A DNA stretch of 64,000 nt from Lycorma delicatula (GCF_047948215.1 NC_134464.1:4350001-4414000); one strand, 5' to 3'; shown: positions 24,040 to 37,084, counted from the first letter of the stretch. Notes: generated by a model not told the origin, from the sequence alone. A program made the numbers and translations.

Positions 24040-25640
24040 TGATCAGAGTGTTTGGTATGGATTATCTTCTGCTTCTTCTATTAATTTTGATGCACCATCT
24101 GATGATTTAAGGAAATATTATAAAGAATGTGTGAAAGACTGCACCCTTGTTGGACACTGTGATTAACTAAAATTTCCCCAGAAATTTCAAAAACGTATGT
24201 GTCAAGCATGTGTATTTTTTGTCCCCATGTAAACACCTAACCGTATTAGATGTTGCGGCGGATATCCATCTTCTAAAGTATTTCCCGTAACATTCTGAAG
24301 GCCCACAAAGACTTTATGGGTCTCTAAATTAAACTCTGTGTGTTTTTCAATGATTTGCCTGATAGTAAAAATATTATCTGTACATGATCTCCTCTTCCTA
24401 CAACTGCTTGCTCCTCCAACAATAAAGCTTCAGAAACTTTTCTCAATCGCGTCCATTAATAAACCCTATTATAAATTTTATAGGCACAATTAAGTAGACT
24501 TACACCTTTATAATTATTGCAACTACTTCTATCCTTTTTCTTGAAAATCGATTTAACTAAGGTAATTCTCTTAGATTCTGGGATTTTGGAATGCTGGAAG
24601 CATTCATGCAGTTCAAAGAAGAGACTCTGTATTTGAAAAGTTTTGCATTCAGCCCATCTGTTCCTGCTACCTTCCAATTTTTTACATTCTTCAGCACTTC
24701 CTCAAGCTCCTACACAGTCTGAATCCATCCTATACAAACTCTCCGTCTCAATATCCTCCCGACCTTCTGCACCATCCCTCTCACTGACCCACAGTTTCCT
24801 GTAATGTTCTATCCGTTCCCTCATTTGAATCATATTAAACCGAACCGCATTCAGTTCTGTCTTATTCAAATGCTTCATCAATTTGTAAGCCATTTGTTAT
24901 CTTCCAAACACATCTTCCGTTGTCTTTCTTATAAATGTCTCCCATAAATCTTCGTGAGCCTTCTTGTCAGAGTTTTAGCAAGATTTTTTTGACTTTGTAA
25001 ATCTGTGCTCCAATACAATGTAATTTATAGGCTTCCTTCTTTTTTCCTATTATTCTAGTCGTATCGTCATTTCAAACCTTTTATGTTATTTGATTTTTTC
25101 TTTTTCCCTAAAGCTTCAAAGCTGCTTTCTGTACACTCCTTAATATCAGTCAATTCCCATGTTGACTTCATTCTTGGTAGGGACTTCATTAAGATATCTC
25201 TAAAGCCGCTGCTGATACAATTGTGTAGTACTAGGTGCTTGGAATAAATGAATTCCTCCTTTCTAACCACTGGCCTCTGATCAGAACCTGTACGTTTCCA
25301 CCTAGCAATTTTAAATTGATCTTTGCCATCAATGAAAATGATCTTTGCCAACATCACAGCCTCAAATGATTCTGATATCTACAACATTTGAAACCAGCTT
25401 CTCATTAACAATCATGTAATCTAAAAGAGAACATTTACTTCTTGCGTACCATGTAAATTTATGAATATCGTTTTTCCTATAAAATGTGTTGGCGATTTTG
25501 AGCTTGTTAAATGACGTGAAATTCCTCAGTACCATTGTGATTCAATCTATCCTCACAAAAAGTTCCAACAACCCCCTTTTTGGGACCATTAGAGTACTAT
25601 AATTATAACATTTTTTGTGTTGGTTGATTTTAATATTTTA
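24040..25640 (-). mobile_element. RTE-like LINE fragment (endonuclease to RT)
   Basis: Minus-strand frames give an endonuclease-like 'NKLKIANTFYRKNDIHKFTW' and 'LLDYMIVNEKLVSNV' (about 25520-25390). These are followed by the linker 'QRPVVRKEEF', then 'SKRITLVKSIFKKKDRSSCN' plus 'NYKGVSLLNCAYKIYN' (24570-24460) and a degraded RT block 'HSVQQGCSLSHILYNISL' (about 24160-24100). The 'LKIANTF..', 'IDYV-like' and 'NY.GVSLLN..YKIY' signatures are those of insect RTE-type or related LINEs. Many stops and shifts are present, so it is a relic. Confidence 0.7.
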
Positions 25641-26279
25641 CTCTTTTTCTAATTTTATGGTGAAGGGGTTATGAGATTTTGACATTTATTCTACTATTGA
25701 GTTTTTCCAATCTAGCACTCTTTTATTTTATCCACAGATTGATTTTTTTTTTCTATTTCTCCAAAGCTTATATTTTATCTTCTGCTTTTCTTGTACTCTA
25801 ATATCTGGTCTTTTTATTGGGTTTCTAATGTAGTTTGGTGTTTAATTTCAGGTGGTCGTGGAATAGCTGCAATAATGTAATTGTTATACTTTTTTTAACC
25901 GATGCTTTTATAGAGACTTCTAAGTATTAATTTTTTACCCAAAATCAAAACGTTTGACGTTGTTTTATGTAATTGTACATCAGTGCTTTTTTTTTATCGA
26001 GTACTATAAATATAAATGTTGATGTGTTATTGTTTGAAGGTTTTGCAGTGTGTTGTGAATTAATTATTTTCAATTAAACAGTATTAATTTTTTTTTAATG
26101 TTTATGATTGCATTATTTTAACCCTGGAGTTGGTGCATCTTTCTTGTTTATTTATTATTTAATGTACCGTATTTTTCTGCTTTGATCTATTGTCTTTTAA
26201 AGTATGATGGAATGTGGAGTTTCTAAAATATTACAATTGCTGGCAGGTAGGAAAAACCTTTGCTCTAAAATTCCAGGTA

Positions 26280-26410
26280 TTAGTCTGAATAACTACTGAA
26301 ATAAGACCCCGATGAAGTACAATACACATAAGTTCAGGGAGCTCTTATGAGGCAGCCCTTCTAACTGACTACATCAGTGATAGGGCTAATATCTTATTCT
26401 GGGGTAATAA
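26280..26410. repeat. fragment resembling a LINE 3'-UTR block
   Basis: The stretch around 26355-26390 ('cccttctaactgactacatc') closely resembles 'accctctaactgattacatc' at 16493-16512, which lies in the 3' UTR of the R1-type LINE. No coding sequence accompanies it. Confidence 0.4.
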
Positions 26411-26913
26411 ATAATAAATCAAATTCAGAGAATAATCTGACTGCAAGGTTACACGTAAGGTAAACACAAAAAATTTAATTTTCATTAAATTAGAAATTTT
26501 AAATTTATTTTGAATATCTTATTGAGGTTTTTTGTTATTCTTTTAAAAAAAAAGTCATATTAAGAAGGATAAACTGGAAAAAGCATTGTTAGGGGTTATT
26601 AAGAATCATGAGCCAAAAGTGGATATGAAGATTATTTTTTCACCTGGAAGTTTATTCCTCTCTTTGGATTCTACTTTTTTTTTTTTTATTAAATGTTTTA
26701 AAACATAATAATTTGTTAAATAACCTTGAGTCTCTTACTCGATAAAAATTATTTATTACACTTTTTATAAAAAAAAATTTGGCTCTATGATTATTCTAAA
26801 TAAATAAATAATTTTATAAATTGTAAAAAATTATTTATTAAACTCATTAAATAAAATTATCTTCAAACTGGTACAAAGTTCAAAAAAATTGGGATTAAGT
26901 GCAAAAATTACTG

Positions 26914-27540
26914 ACGATTACTCCTTGATCTTTTGGACCTAGATATGTCTGGTAGAGGTTCATCGCCGGGTTCTGGGTCGTTCTGTATTTTGTCAAGGGA
27001 TTCTGCGGCATCGCTTTCGATGGGGAGAATCTCGCAATCTTCATTCTCAATCGTCATCACAGTTGTGACATCAGAGGAGCAGTTCACACCAGCCTTCTTG
27101 CAACTGCACTTGGCAGTGGCACCACCACAGCCTTCAGTGCATTTTCAAAACATCAAGTTCCCCGGCTTCTGAGTTTTAACGTCTGCGGTGAACGCAGTGA
27201 TCCTTTCTGCTCGATTGTTGTTTAAGTTCCCACCCCCAGAGTTTTAGGGGGAGCTTGTTACCCGACCGGGTCTGAACTTGAAAGCTATGCTGCTCCTTCA
27301 GTCGGCGGAAGGTCTGAGAGAAGTCTCCTTTGTCGGTGCATCATACCGTTTGAGGAAACATCTACTGCCAGCTTCTTTGATATCAGATGTAAGCGAAATA
27401 CAAAAAAACGGGATACATTTTGCTACATCTTGGAGTTTTGCTGTGCCGTCACAGAACTCAGGAGTTTTGTTTTAGTCGTTGTTACACGTCTGTGTTTTCA
27501 ATGGTACACCGTCAATAACGTCTGATGATATCATCATTAA
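26914..27540 (-). pseudogene. cysteine-rich transposon-type ORF end
   Basis: On the minus strand from about 27450 leftward the frame reads 'VAKCIPFFCISLTSDIKEAG' with 'CFLKRYDAPTKETS'. After breaks it reads 'KCTEGCGGATAKCSCKKAG' plus 'VNCSS' and then an acidic tail 'EILPIESDAAESLDKIQ' that ends in a basic SRSKRSRSN-type stretch at a stop near 26912. The CxxxCxxxxxxCxCxKxGxxC spacing recalls the Cys-rich region of an uncharacterised ORF that is multicopy in arthropod genomes and presumably transposon-borne. At least one in-frame stop precedes the Cys block. The element class was not determined. Confidence 0.5.
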
Positions 27541-29149
27541 ATTTTTAGATCTTTCTTATTTCAGTGTAGCGGCTTGCTTAGAATTCACTCTTTACTGTTT
27601 AACCCGGTTACGTCCTATTCTTTTGAAATAATTTTTTTCGCTATCCTATTTCAAATCTTTGCATTCGTTGTAACTTTAGTTTGCGATTCTGCAATATGAA
27701 ATTTCGATTTTGATTAGTTATTTTTTTAGTTATTATTTCTTTTATTTTAATTTCTATTACCTTTTAACCTTCTCTTTTCAGACGCGTTGAAGATAAGCAG
27801 CTTAGGTTGCTATCGCATCCACATCCCAAAGCCAGTCTGTTACAGCACATATTTTACTAAGCCGTGTTAAAAATCACTGAAATTTCATGTTTGCAACTAA
27901 ACAAATCCGTTTTTATATTAATTTATTCACCCTGATTATCTAACCAAATCGCTTATTGTCGATCGATCGATGAGATATTCTGAAAGTCTCCTGATGTCTA
28001 CTACAACTTTGTCGGTTCAAGAGCCATAGCTTCTTGTGTCCCTTATTTGTTTAACGGATGTACTTACGAACGTATCCGTTTTTTTAATGGATGTCCATGT
28101 AGACCTGGTGACATGGATCGCCAGGCCAAGATATTTTGTTAATTACAAACCGGCTGTAGAATGCCGGCCAGAGGCGGTGTAAATGAACCTTTAATAAAAT
28201 ATAACTATTCAGTCTGGTCTCAAACTACTTTTTATTTCTTCATCAGCTCTTCAGCCTTTCACACAGGAATGCTAATACTAACCATCTTCAAAATTCCAAC
28301 AGAGTGGTTCAAAAAAGAAAATTTAAATCAATTAATCCCCTCCCCCCTACAGTTCCAGGGTTATATATTTAGCTTATAAATAAACTAAATAGTTATTTTT
28401 ATTTGGTTATCCCTTGCAGGGAGACTATTTGCACTTTAGTGGTATATAAAAATTCTACTGCTTGTCTAATAATGTTATTAATTTTTTACCGACGACTTAT
28501 TTTTTTATTTGGATTATTTTTTAATCGAATGTGCTATTAAACTGAGATTTTTTTGTCGCTTACAAACATATTGTTAATTTTTGTGCTTACAAGAAAGGAA
28601 AAGAGAAAAGACACTGTCCATTTTTACATAACTGAAATGAGTATGACTAATATGTAATTTTATATATATATATTTTTTTTAAATCTCAAGAAAACAGAAA
28701 GTTATTTTCTCTGTATGGAGTAAATGCAAGTAGTAATAAAAAAACCACAGATTGTAGCACCTGACTGCGTGCGAGTTAGACTTAGTGTTGATTAATTTAT
28801 TGTGGAGTACAGCTTAACACAGTTTATGCTTTTAGTATTTAAAGTTTTACTTTACCCCCTTTTATTTTCTCTGAAATGTTCATTAACACTGTCGAGCAAA
28901 ATTTAACTTTCTGTTTGTTAAATGAGAGCGAATGACCGATTCTTATAGTATGTTTTTCTCTGACTTCATATAAGTTAATAGATTTTTTCTATTGGAATCG
29001 GTTTTTTGTAATTGAAATTAATTTTGAAACAAAAAGCGTACGGTGAACGCAGTATGACGATACATTACATGCATTTTGTACGCGCCTAAAATCTATTTCT
29101 TTTGGATTTTTTGCTGTAGGTAGATCCCTCTTTTGATTCCAACATTAGT
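27541..29149. other. intronic AT-rich DNA
   Basis: No gene recognised. A polypyrimidine tract followed by 'cttttcag' (27780) looks like an acceptor, but the following frames close quickly and do not match the gene's phase. A short TA run lies at about 28660-28675. Confidence 0.5.
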
Positions 29150-29870
29150 CGGTTAACATTTTTGGGTTTCATTTTCCCTGGTGTTGCGTTTCCGTTGTAT
29201 ATATGTCCTGGTGAAAGCATTTACCTTGTTCATCGCCGATAGCACCAAAATTTTTAGGAAAAAATCAAAACGTGGATGTAAGAAATGGATTTTGAGTGAC
29301 ACGTTACACGTTACACCCAAGTTCTTTGCGGTTTTGAAGGAGTTCACGCGCACTTCTCTATAGTTATTGGCCTTATGGTTTCCAAGGAAACGGTTACCGC
29401 ATTTTGAAGTGATTTTCGTGCAGCAACCTCCAAGTCATTCAAATGCCGGATCGCTCATTAGTTTTCTTATTTTCGGTCTAAAAAATACGCTTTCCTTTAT
29501 TTTAGCATCGCTTATATTAGGGAATTTGTTTTTTAGAAACCGAAACCCCGCACCGCTACGATCCATTGCATTAACAAAATATTTGAATAAACCTAGCTTA
29601 ATGTGTAGCGGTGGAAGATAAGCTTTGACTCGTCAAAGCTTAGTTTGAAAGTAGCAATTTGTCGTGATGGTGCATATGTCCGAAAGCTTCTGATAAAGAG
29701 TCCACATCATTACGATATACTAACTTTTCGTACTGAGAGAAGAAATGTTAAAATTCTGACTGTCGATAAATCTAGATCGCGAACCGGATCGTTTAATTCT
29801 GACCGATTAATTAAATGGGATTCAATATATCCATTTTTTAAAATTGTGGATCTCTTTCTTCATCGCCTGA
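29150..29870 (-). mobile_element. DDE-type transposon ORF family, partial copy C
   Basis: Minus-strand frames between 29640 and 29150 read blocks equivalent to 'LGLFKYFVNAMDRSGAGF', 'KFPNISDAKIKES', 'PKIRKLMSD' and 'NVSLKIHFLHPRFDFFLK'. They end in an 'MNKVNAFTRTYIQRKRN' block that matches SDEHG.RFH..IS..EKR in the better copy. A further block, 'RSELNDPVRDLDLS', lies to the right at about 29800. The same blocks occur in order in copies A (33648-35832) and B (about 41028-43325). This copy lacks the middle of the protein and has no recognisable ends. Confidence 0.7.
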
Positions 29871-30239
29871 TAAGTCGGCACAAGATTCAACATTTTCATC
29901 TTCGTTTAAGTTCCAGGTGTCTAGCGGTACTGGAATCGGAAGCTTTTGGCTATGCGGCACTGGCCGCACGGCAGAGGAAATATTTGCGAGCGTATTTACG
30001 TTCACAAAACGCCAAGCTTATGGAGTTCATTCGTGATACTATCTGAAAATAAGAACGGTAGTTACAAAAAAACTAAGCCTGATAGAAGAATTCTGATTTC
30101 ACATTTGAAATCTGCACGAAAAGAATTAGTTATTCACTCTCATTTTAAAAAAATCATTGTCGATCATCGCAATCGGTTGTTAGTAGAAATACCGGTCGAT
30201 TCAAAAAGGACTTGAAAATTTAAAAAGCGTATAAAAATC

Positions 30240-31440
30240 GATCGAGATAACTTAGATTCGGTCGAGGTCTCGTTTCATAGAAAAAGACTTCGGGTTTGTC
30301 ACCCGACATTCATTTCGGTTCGATACGGCTTCCGTTTGTAATGCGACACATCCCGCTTGAAGTAGATTTCGTTCCAGACTGTAGCCGGCAAGTCGGGCGT
30401 TACTTCTTCAGCTGCGGCGTTAATTCTGAGCGATAGCTCGATAAGATCGGCAGGAAAAGGCGGTAAACAAACCCGATCTTTAATGAAACTTCACAAGAGA
30501 AATCTAGCCGGATCAAATCTGGGGAGCGAGGTGGCCGTACGATCGGACGGATCTTCACGACCGATCCACCGACCGGTGAATCGAGTACCAAGAAAATCTG
30601 TGACTTGTAGGCGCTATTGAGGTAATAGTAGCGTCCATCTCGGTCATCGTCGTCGACTAAGGAAGTGTCCAGATAAACGATACCGTTTACGGTCGTCTCC
30701 TGGAAGAAGAACGGGCGGTACATTTTTTGTTTACCTAAGTCACGAAAAACATTGACCTTAGGGCTATCGCGAAGGCGCCGCAAAGATTCTTAAGGGTTTT
30801 CGCTACCTCGTATTCGGCAGTATCGGGTGTTCTCTTCGCCGCTGATGCGAAGCGTCGATTCGTTACTAAAAATTTCATCGTCTAAAAATGTAACGTTATC
30901 TGTAATCGTATCCATCATTTCTACACAAAACCGCAACCGAGCGCGACTTTGTTGTCTGTAATGCGTTCAACTGCGGTTAGTTTGTACGGCTTCAAGTGCA
31001 ATCGTTTACGCAATACACGCCAAACAGTCGATTGTGGATCGCCGTTCTAATCTGACGCACGTCGAATTGATTTCTTCGGACTATGCGTAAAGCTTTCTCC
31101 GAGTTGTTGCTTTAGGGACGTTTGGGCGTTCTGGTGATTTTGTACGTTTAACAGAACGACCTGTCTCGACGAAGGTTTGGTGCCGAAAGTAAATTGTACG
31201 GCCACTAGGAGGCTCCCTATCGTACTCTACGAAAATTACATCGCTGCGGTTGCCTACTGCCAATCGTGAAACCAAAGCGCAACAGCACGTTCCTCACCGG
31301 TAAAAGTATCCGCTTTTAAAAACACTGGTGATAGCCCCGGTGGCCGAATTCGGTATTCGTCAAAACTTGATGTGTTTTGCTGTACCGAACTTGTAAGTTT
31401 AAGTCCTTTTTGAATTATCCGGTATAGTCGTATCCAAAAC
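30240..31440 (-). pseudogene. mariner-like transposase pseudogene
   Basis: Read leftward from about 31340, the minus strand gives 'TFTGEERAVAL', then 'AVGNRSDVIFVEYDREPPSG' (31275 onward) and 'FRHQTFVETGRSVKRTKSPE', an N-terminal helix-turn-helix region. Later come 'LRDSPKVNVFRDLGKQKMY', 'PFFFQETTVNGIVYLD' and 'RPPRSPDLIRLDFS' (30783-30400), then 'DLPATVWNEIYFKRDVSHYK' (about 30390-30320). This is the standard order of a Tc1/mariner-superfamily transposase. The central catalytic part is badly decayed and in several frames. It adjoins copy C of the DDE family. Confidence 0.7.
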
Positions 31441-33048
31441 ATCTGTGTGAATTATAAAATTAAATTATTGTGCATAATATATCAGAGGTGGCGTTTATTA
31501 AAAAAGGTATGCGTTTTTCTTTAACATTTTTTTTAATTGTAAAGCGTAAGAGTTTTGTTCGACTAAGTGTATACGTGTTTTAAATTCTATAGGCGATAAA
31601 AGAACCGAGCCGCAATAACAATTTTAATGTTCTTTTTGATATTTTTATTTTCTTTATTGTTTGTGATCGGATGAAATTAATTTTTGTATGTTATTGGTTG
31701 TGAAATTGTAAAAAATAAATGTAAAAAAAGATGTATCTGTAGTTTTATATTTGTATTGTTCAACTCATTACCACCAGAATTAAAAATGTAAGCGAGTAAG
31801 GGCATATAACCTTTGTTTTAAGTTATTTAAAAAAATATATATTTTTGCGTACTTTTTATTAATTAATCTGTTTTGATTTTGTTGAAACAAACGTCGATCG
31901 GTTTCACAACATGTATTCCACAACGATATATAAGTACGTCGTTCTTATATGATTGTGGATTTATCCGCAATATTGCGATAATTGTGATTTTTATTGCGGT
32001 TCACGATGTAATAAGTAATGTCTGATTATGGAACGTTTGTCGATAGAACGTGTGAAATATGGAAAAGTGAAACGTTTAACATATACTTATCGTCTGAAAC
32101 CGGTTGTCTCATATTTCAAGTGTTTTTTTCGACGGACAAGTTCCTCGGTGACGAGCAAATTCATTTTTTGTTTGTAACAAAATCAAACCGTACTCTTTTG
32201 TTCTGAAGTACCTTAATAAAATGCCAAAATTATAGTTGTTAAGTATTTATTTTACCTACATAAATTCTTGTACTTCCTGCAGCTTCCTCAAAAAATCAGT
32301 ACCTGTTTTTAAGATTAAAAAAAAGAGCTGTCGAATCGGTATCTGGCGCCCGTATTTAGATAATTAAATACTTATCCTTGCATTTATGTCGATAAATATG
32401 CAATCTTTGCCAAAAATAATGGCCGCTTATTCTTAATAAAACGATATCCATCTTTACCGATTCGAATAAAACTATTCTCGTAGAACGTGACGTTGTACTT
32501 TGGCTTACGAAAAAGATCCTTCTTACGCTTCCGTTTTTAATAGATTGCCCGACGTTTGAAAACCCGTTAATTTATTTAAAATACAGTTTAAAGGTTTTCT
32601 TTTACAAAAAATTATCGTTTAATTTGTCTACAAATATTATTCTGTCGATGAATTTTTAAACGATACGAATTAATAAGATTTATTTATTGAGAATTTCTCT
32701 ATATCTTGTTAGCACGTGTAGGTTATAGATTTAATTTTACGTGAATTTTTATTTGGATTTAAAATGTTTACGGTAAAAAACACAGATATAATTTACGATT
32801 ACTGAACGTACATATAGTCTAATCTAGTTATATTGTTTGCCACCTTTTCTTATGTAGTGTGATACTTTACTTTTAAATTTACAGGATTAAAATAGAAAAA
32901 TAACGTATATTTTTCATTATGGATCGGCTGTAATTTTTTTTTTGGTTTTGTAAAATTAATGTTTTTGTAGTTTTTAAAAATATTAAGCGACTCTGCTTGT
33001 ATGATGAATCACGTCAATTTAATTTGTAAATCGGTTCAATTTTTAATT
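31441..33048. other. intronic AT-rich DNA
   Basis: No gene, RNA or recognisable repeat was seen in this stretch. Its frames are short and of random composition. Confidence 0.5.
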
Positions 33049-33235
33049 TTTTTTTTTTTTTTTTTTGGCGCGTCTTACCCGATAAACATTTAGGCCTTTA
33101 GAGTTGTTGTGCAGCCATCGAATAAAAACTCAATCTCAAAGCTGCAGGTAGTACCCAGACCGGATAACGACGATGCACCGGGAGGTCTCACCAGCATTCT
33201 CAGCGCGGTGGCTTTAGTAGAGGTTTAGGTAGATT
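33049..33235 (-). mobile_element. retroelement 3' end with a poly(A) tail
   Basis: A run of T (about 33049-33066) directly precedes a GC-richer segment beginning 'ggcgcgtcttacccg'. Read on the minus strand this is a GC-richer sequence ending in poly(A), as expected for a LINE or SINE insertion. No protein similarity is visible in this short piece, and 33236-33500 is AT-rich with two similar 'gataaagaggaaaa' boxes. Confidence 0.5.
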
Positions 33236-33647
33236 TACATCTATTGAATCGATAAAGAGGAAAAGAGATCGCGGGTAGAATCTCTTAATAATTAATTATT
33301 TGAAAGTAAAGGGGTGGATAGAGAGAAAGTACAATCTATCCATCAGCCAAGTCTTACCTGGGGACTGTCGATAATTTACTGAGGTTATAATAATCTATTA
33401 TATATAAATTCTTTCTCTATTTGGAGAAGATTATACTGTTCCTCTGAAGAAAAGAAAAGTGAAAATTATATTATATCTCTGAATTGATAAAGAGGAAAAA
33501 TTAACAAAAATTATTTTGTAACGTTTGACCTGAATGTTCTTTTCATAATGTATTACTTATTTTGGATATACCTAATGCATAACTGTTTTCGCTTTTGCAC
33601 TTAGCAAAGTTTCTGAGCAGTGTTTATCGCAAAGGCGAGGTATGATA

Positions 33648-35832
33648 ACACTGATAGACAAAAAAAATTTTTAATGTTTCTCTAAGTGCGATACCATTTC
33701 TTGAATTGATTTTTTGCGTACATTACAGATCTGTAAATACAAGTTTTCTTTCACCCTTAGTTTTAAATAAATTACCCTTAAAAAAAAAAATTAAGGGAAA
33801 GTATACTTAAAAATTTATAATTTTCACGGCCATATTTGTGTTAGAGTGATTTCACTGATATTTTTCTTTTATAAATAGCTTCAGGCATTTCCCGAATTAA
33901 TGTCCAACAATAATCAACTAGCATGCTACTATTTCATTTTCCTTTATAACTGCTTTCTATCACCGAATTGTCTTTCCATGTTTGTTACTTACGTTTCCGA
34001 GGAAATCCAGATGTGAGTGGAGGAAATGTATTTTCAAAGACATATTACATCCCATAGCTCCGTATGAAGTAAGAAGTTGATTAACAATATCGTGATAACT
34101 TTTGGATTTTTATTTGCCGAGAAAAGTTTTGCAAATGTCATTAAATGAAGCCCAAGCTGCACTTTCTGCATTATTTAACATCCGAGTTAATACGTCATCT
34201 TTGACCGACTTTCTTATTTGAGGACCGACAAATATTATTCCTTCTTTAATTTTCCCTTTACTTTCATTCGTAAATTTCTGCCTGAGGTTCAAAAATCCGG
34301 GACTGCCCTTCATTGCTTTTACAAAATTTTTCATTAGTCCTAGCTTGATGTGGAAAGGGGGTAAAAATACTTTTTGGGGTTCAACTCTTTTCTTCCACTC
34401 TTTGATAACATAATGTTTATCCCTAGCTCGGCTGTTTCATTTGCAAAGAAGGTACATGTACTTAGAAATAGATATAACTTTCAAATCGCCACATATGTTC
34501 CAGTTCTGTTTTTTATAATTTAACTTTTCAAGAACGTTTTTCATCACATCGTATGTCTCTTTCAAATTAATACCATAAGCAATTGGTATCGAAGGATATT
34601 GTTTACCGTTGTGTTGTACAACCACTTTTAAACTATACTTGGATGAATCTATGAAAAGGCGCCAGTCCTCAGGTTTATGAACTTGTCCTAAACGCAACAT
34701 CTATATTTGTGCAATAAACCAAATTATTTTCATCAATAAAGAACTGAGAAATTTCTTTTTGTTGGCTTGGAAAGCCCAAAATTTTTGTATTTTTTTGAAG
34801 TAAATTTCAACCTTGCAGTCTTGATCCTAACAGTTAAGCTTGATTTTTTGATAAATTTAAATTCCTAACCGAGTCATTTAATTCACCTTGTGATATAAGA
34901 TGTGGCTTATTGGAAGATAATTCAAAATAATTGTTGCCTTCTTCAGTATTGCCTGATTCTTCATCACTGCTTTTGAAACGTACATTCACAGGTGGCTCAG
35001 GAACTGGAATAATTTCACTGTGAGAGGTACAGGCTTGATTGAATGAAGAATATTTTACAGTACATTTAGATATTTTAGAATTTCCAGACACACTTGTAAA
35101 ACATAAGTAACAATCGGTTATATGATCCTTCGGTTCACGCCAAACCATAGGTACACCAAATGGCAAAGCCTTCCGTGTACCTTTCAGCTATCCTGTTAAA
35201 TATACCAAACAATTAGTGATCACTAATTTTACACTGAAAGTACAAATGATATGCTGTTTTAATTAAAGGTGTAATTTTTTTTCTATTTGATTTTACGGTA
35301 AACTCACCGCATACATAACAAAAGGCATCCACATCATTTACACAATTTCGAGGCATTATGACACTGAACTGTTAACAAACATAAGACAGCACCAATAAGA
35401 CTGAACAAAATTAATTCATTCCTAAATTCAGTGCTTAATACAAACAACACAGCTGTGTTTTCAGCTACATGTTTTGACCTGCACAGTCATGATTAGTTTT
35501 GTCCATGAAGGCTCACTATTCAGCATTAGATATGATGTCATAATCTGTGACTATGATATGATTTAATTCTTAGTCTAGTATTGTTTATTTATAGTGAACA
35601 AATTACATTAACAAAGTTAAACAATAAAAATGAGCTAACGAAATACAATACAGGAGCTTAAAATGCTAACCATACGTTGAAAAACAAAAAAAATCCTTTA
35701 ATTAAAATTTAAAAACTTTTTGAAAGTGGTGGGTGATAGAAAGATTGTGAGCTCGTATTCATTTTCAGCATCAAAAAACAGATTAAAATCATATATCGCA
35801 TGTTAGGAAACAAAAATTATGTTTATCAGTGT
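33648..35832 (-). mobile_element. DDE-type DNA transposon with CACTG termini, copy A
   Basis: Imperfect terminal inverted repeats start 'acactgatagacaaaa' at 33648 and, reverse-complemented from 35832, 'acactgataaacataa'. They share about 35 of 45 bases, including 'tgtttc' and 'tgcgata'. The flanks read taa on both sides if the ends are taken as CACTG. On the minus strand the ORF starts 'MPRNCVNDVDAFCYVCGEFT' (near 35356), then 'PFGVPMVWREPKDHITDCYL', a Ser/Glu linker and 'GELNDSVRNLNLSKNQA'. It continues with 'PEDWRLFIDSSKYSLKVVV' (34680 onward), 'WNICGDLKVISI' and 'KAMKGSPGFLNLRQKF' (34334 onward). CxxC pairs near the start look zinc-binding, and the D in FIDSSK and CGDLK could be catalytic. 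The 2.2-kb length matches copy B. Frameshifts and a decayed C-terminus show it is dead. Confidence 0.75.
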
Positions 35833-36110
35833 AATTCTTTATATCTGGTCAGTTTAAAGCAATTTATTTTCTGTCAAAATAATAAACTTCACCCTTTGCG
35901 AAAAATATTTCATTAAGAATATTAGATTGCAATTTTACAACTGCAAAATTTTATTGTCAGTGTCCAACATCTAATGATCTAGACATCTGTAGATCTAGTT
36001 ATTAAAATTAAAAAGGTGAGTTAAAATAAATATATTGTGAAGGTTTATTTTACAGTTTATTTATGCTAAATCATTACTATATTTTGATAGCATACTTTGT
36101 GCATATATAA

Positions 36111-36111
<1 letters not shown>

Positions 36112-36162
<51 letters not shown>
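36112..36162. repeat. (TA)n microsatellite
   Basis: Uninterrupted TA dinucleotides run for about 51 bp and are followed by further AT-only sequence. Confidence 0.95.
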
Positions 36163-36167
<5 letters not shown>

Positions 36168-37084
36168 TTATTATATAATTAATATTTAATTATAAATTAA
36201 TATTAATTATTATTATAGTACCTTAAGATTCTACATTTTAATCGCTCAGGATTCTATGCTAATAGCTATTATTCCCTATCAGCTGTCCAATTTGTGTATT
36301 TTTGAAACGAATATAGGTTGGCCAATCGTTCCTACAAACACTAGTTTTGTACTCTTGACTTGTAAATTTTACAATGTGTTTTAACATGATTGGTATAAAA
36401 TTCTTCAGTGTTTGCATTACTCAAATGTTACTGTGCGTAAATATCAAGCATAGGTACTTATGCGAGGGAAATTAACTATTTTGTCACCCCATCTTTATCT
36501 AACATGTATTTTTGTATTTCTATAAAATAGGAGTAGGAGGCTTGGGTTTATCGATAACACACTTAGATTTTACACTTATTATATAGCCATTAGATAAAAA
36601 ACAAAATCCCAGTTAAGTCCACAGGCTAACTACCGCCAGATTGCATCAAGTATGTACTAGCTCTGTAAGTCCTGAAATTCTTAGTGTGGAATTAGCAGGA
36701 TCTAAATCTATATCCATTCTACCCAAAACATTTGAAGAAAGAATCATGGATAAGCGGATTACCAATGAGAAAGAATAATATACTTGTAAGAAATTGCAGC
36801 GTTTGCAGGAACTGATTCTGTCCTCAGCCCTTCAGGATATTGAGGATATTATCCAAAAAACTAAAATTGATCGGGGAAAAAAACTATTAGTGATTAGTGG
36901 AGTCTGATCGCATTAAATTATATAATGCTATAATAAAGATCTGTTTTCCTCCAGAAATTAAGGAACCGCTATAAGTGAATACTGGAAGGAACAAACTTTC
37001 TCCTCAGGAGAATAGTGTGAAATTGGATCTCAACCTGTGTAAAAAAGCTAACACAGAACCTGTGTGGAACGCAGTAGATATTTT

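Noticed and set aside
24023..24166. Possible alternative terminal exon: acceptor 'attatttcag' then 47 open codons in phase 0 and a stop
   Set aside because: The opposite strand reads a degraded RT block (HSVQQGCSLSHILYNISL) that continues the LINE at 24170-25640. The open frame is therefore antisense to a transposon.
27781..27862. Exon-like stretch after 'cttctcttttcag'
   Set aside because: In the phase required by the preceding exon it stops after two codons. The open phase would need a phase-2 donor that I do not see.
29645..30215. Plus-strand frames of 133 and 89 codons suggesting a host gene
   Set aside because: The minus strand of the same stretch carries a block of the DDE transposon family ('ELNDPVRDLDLS'). 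The plus-strand frames are shadows.
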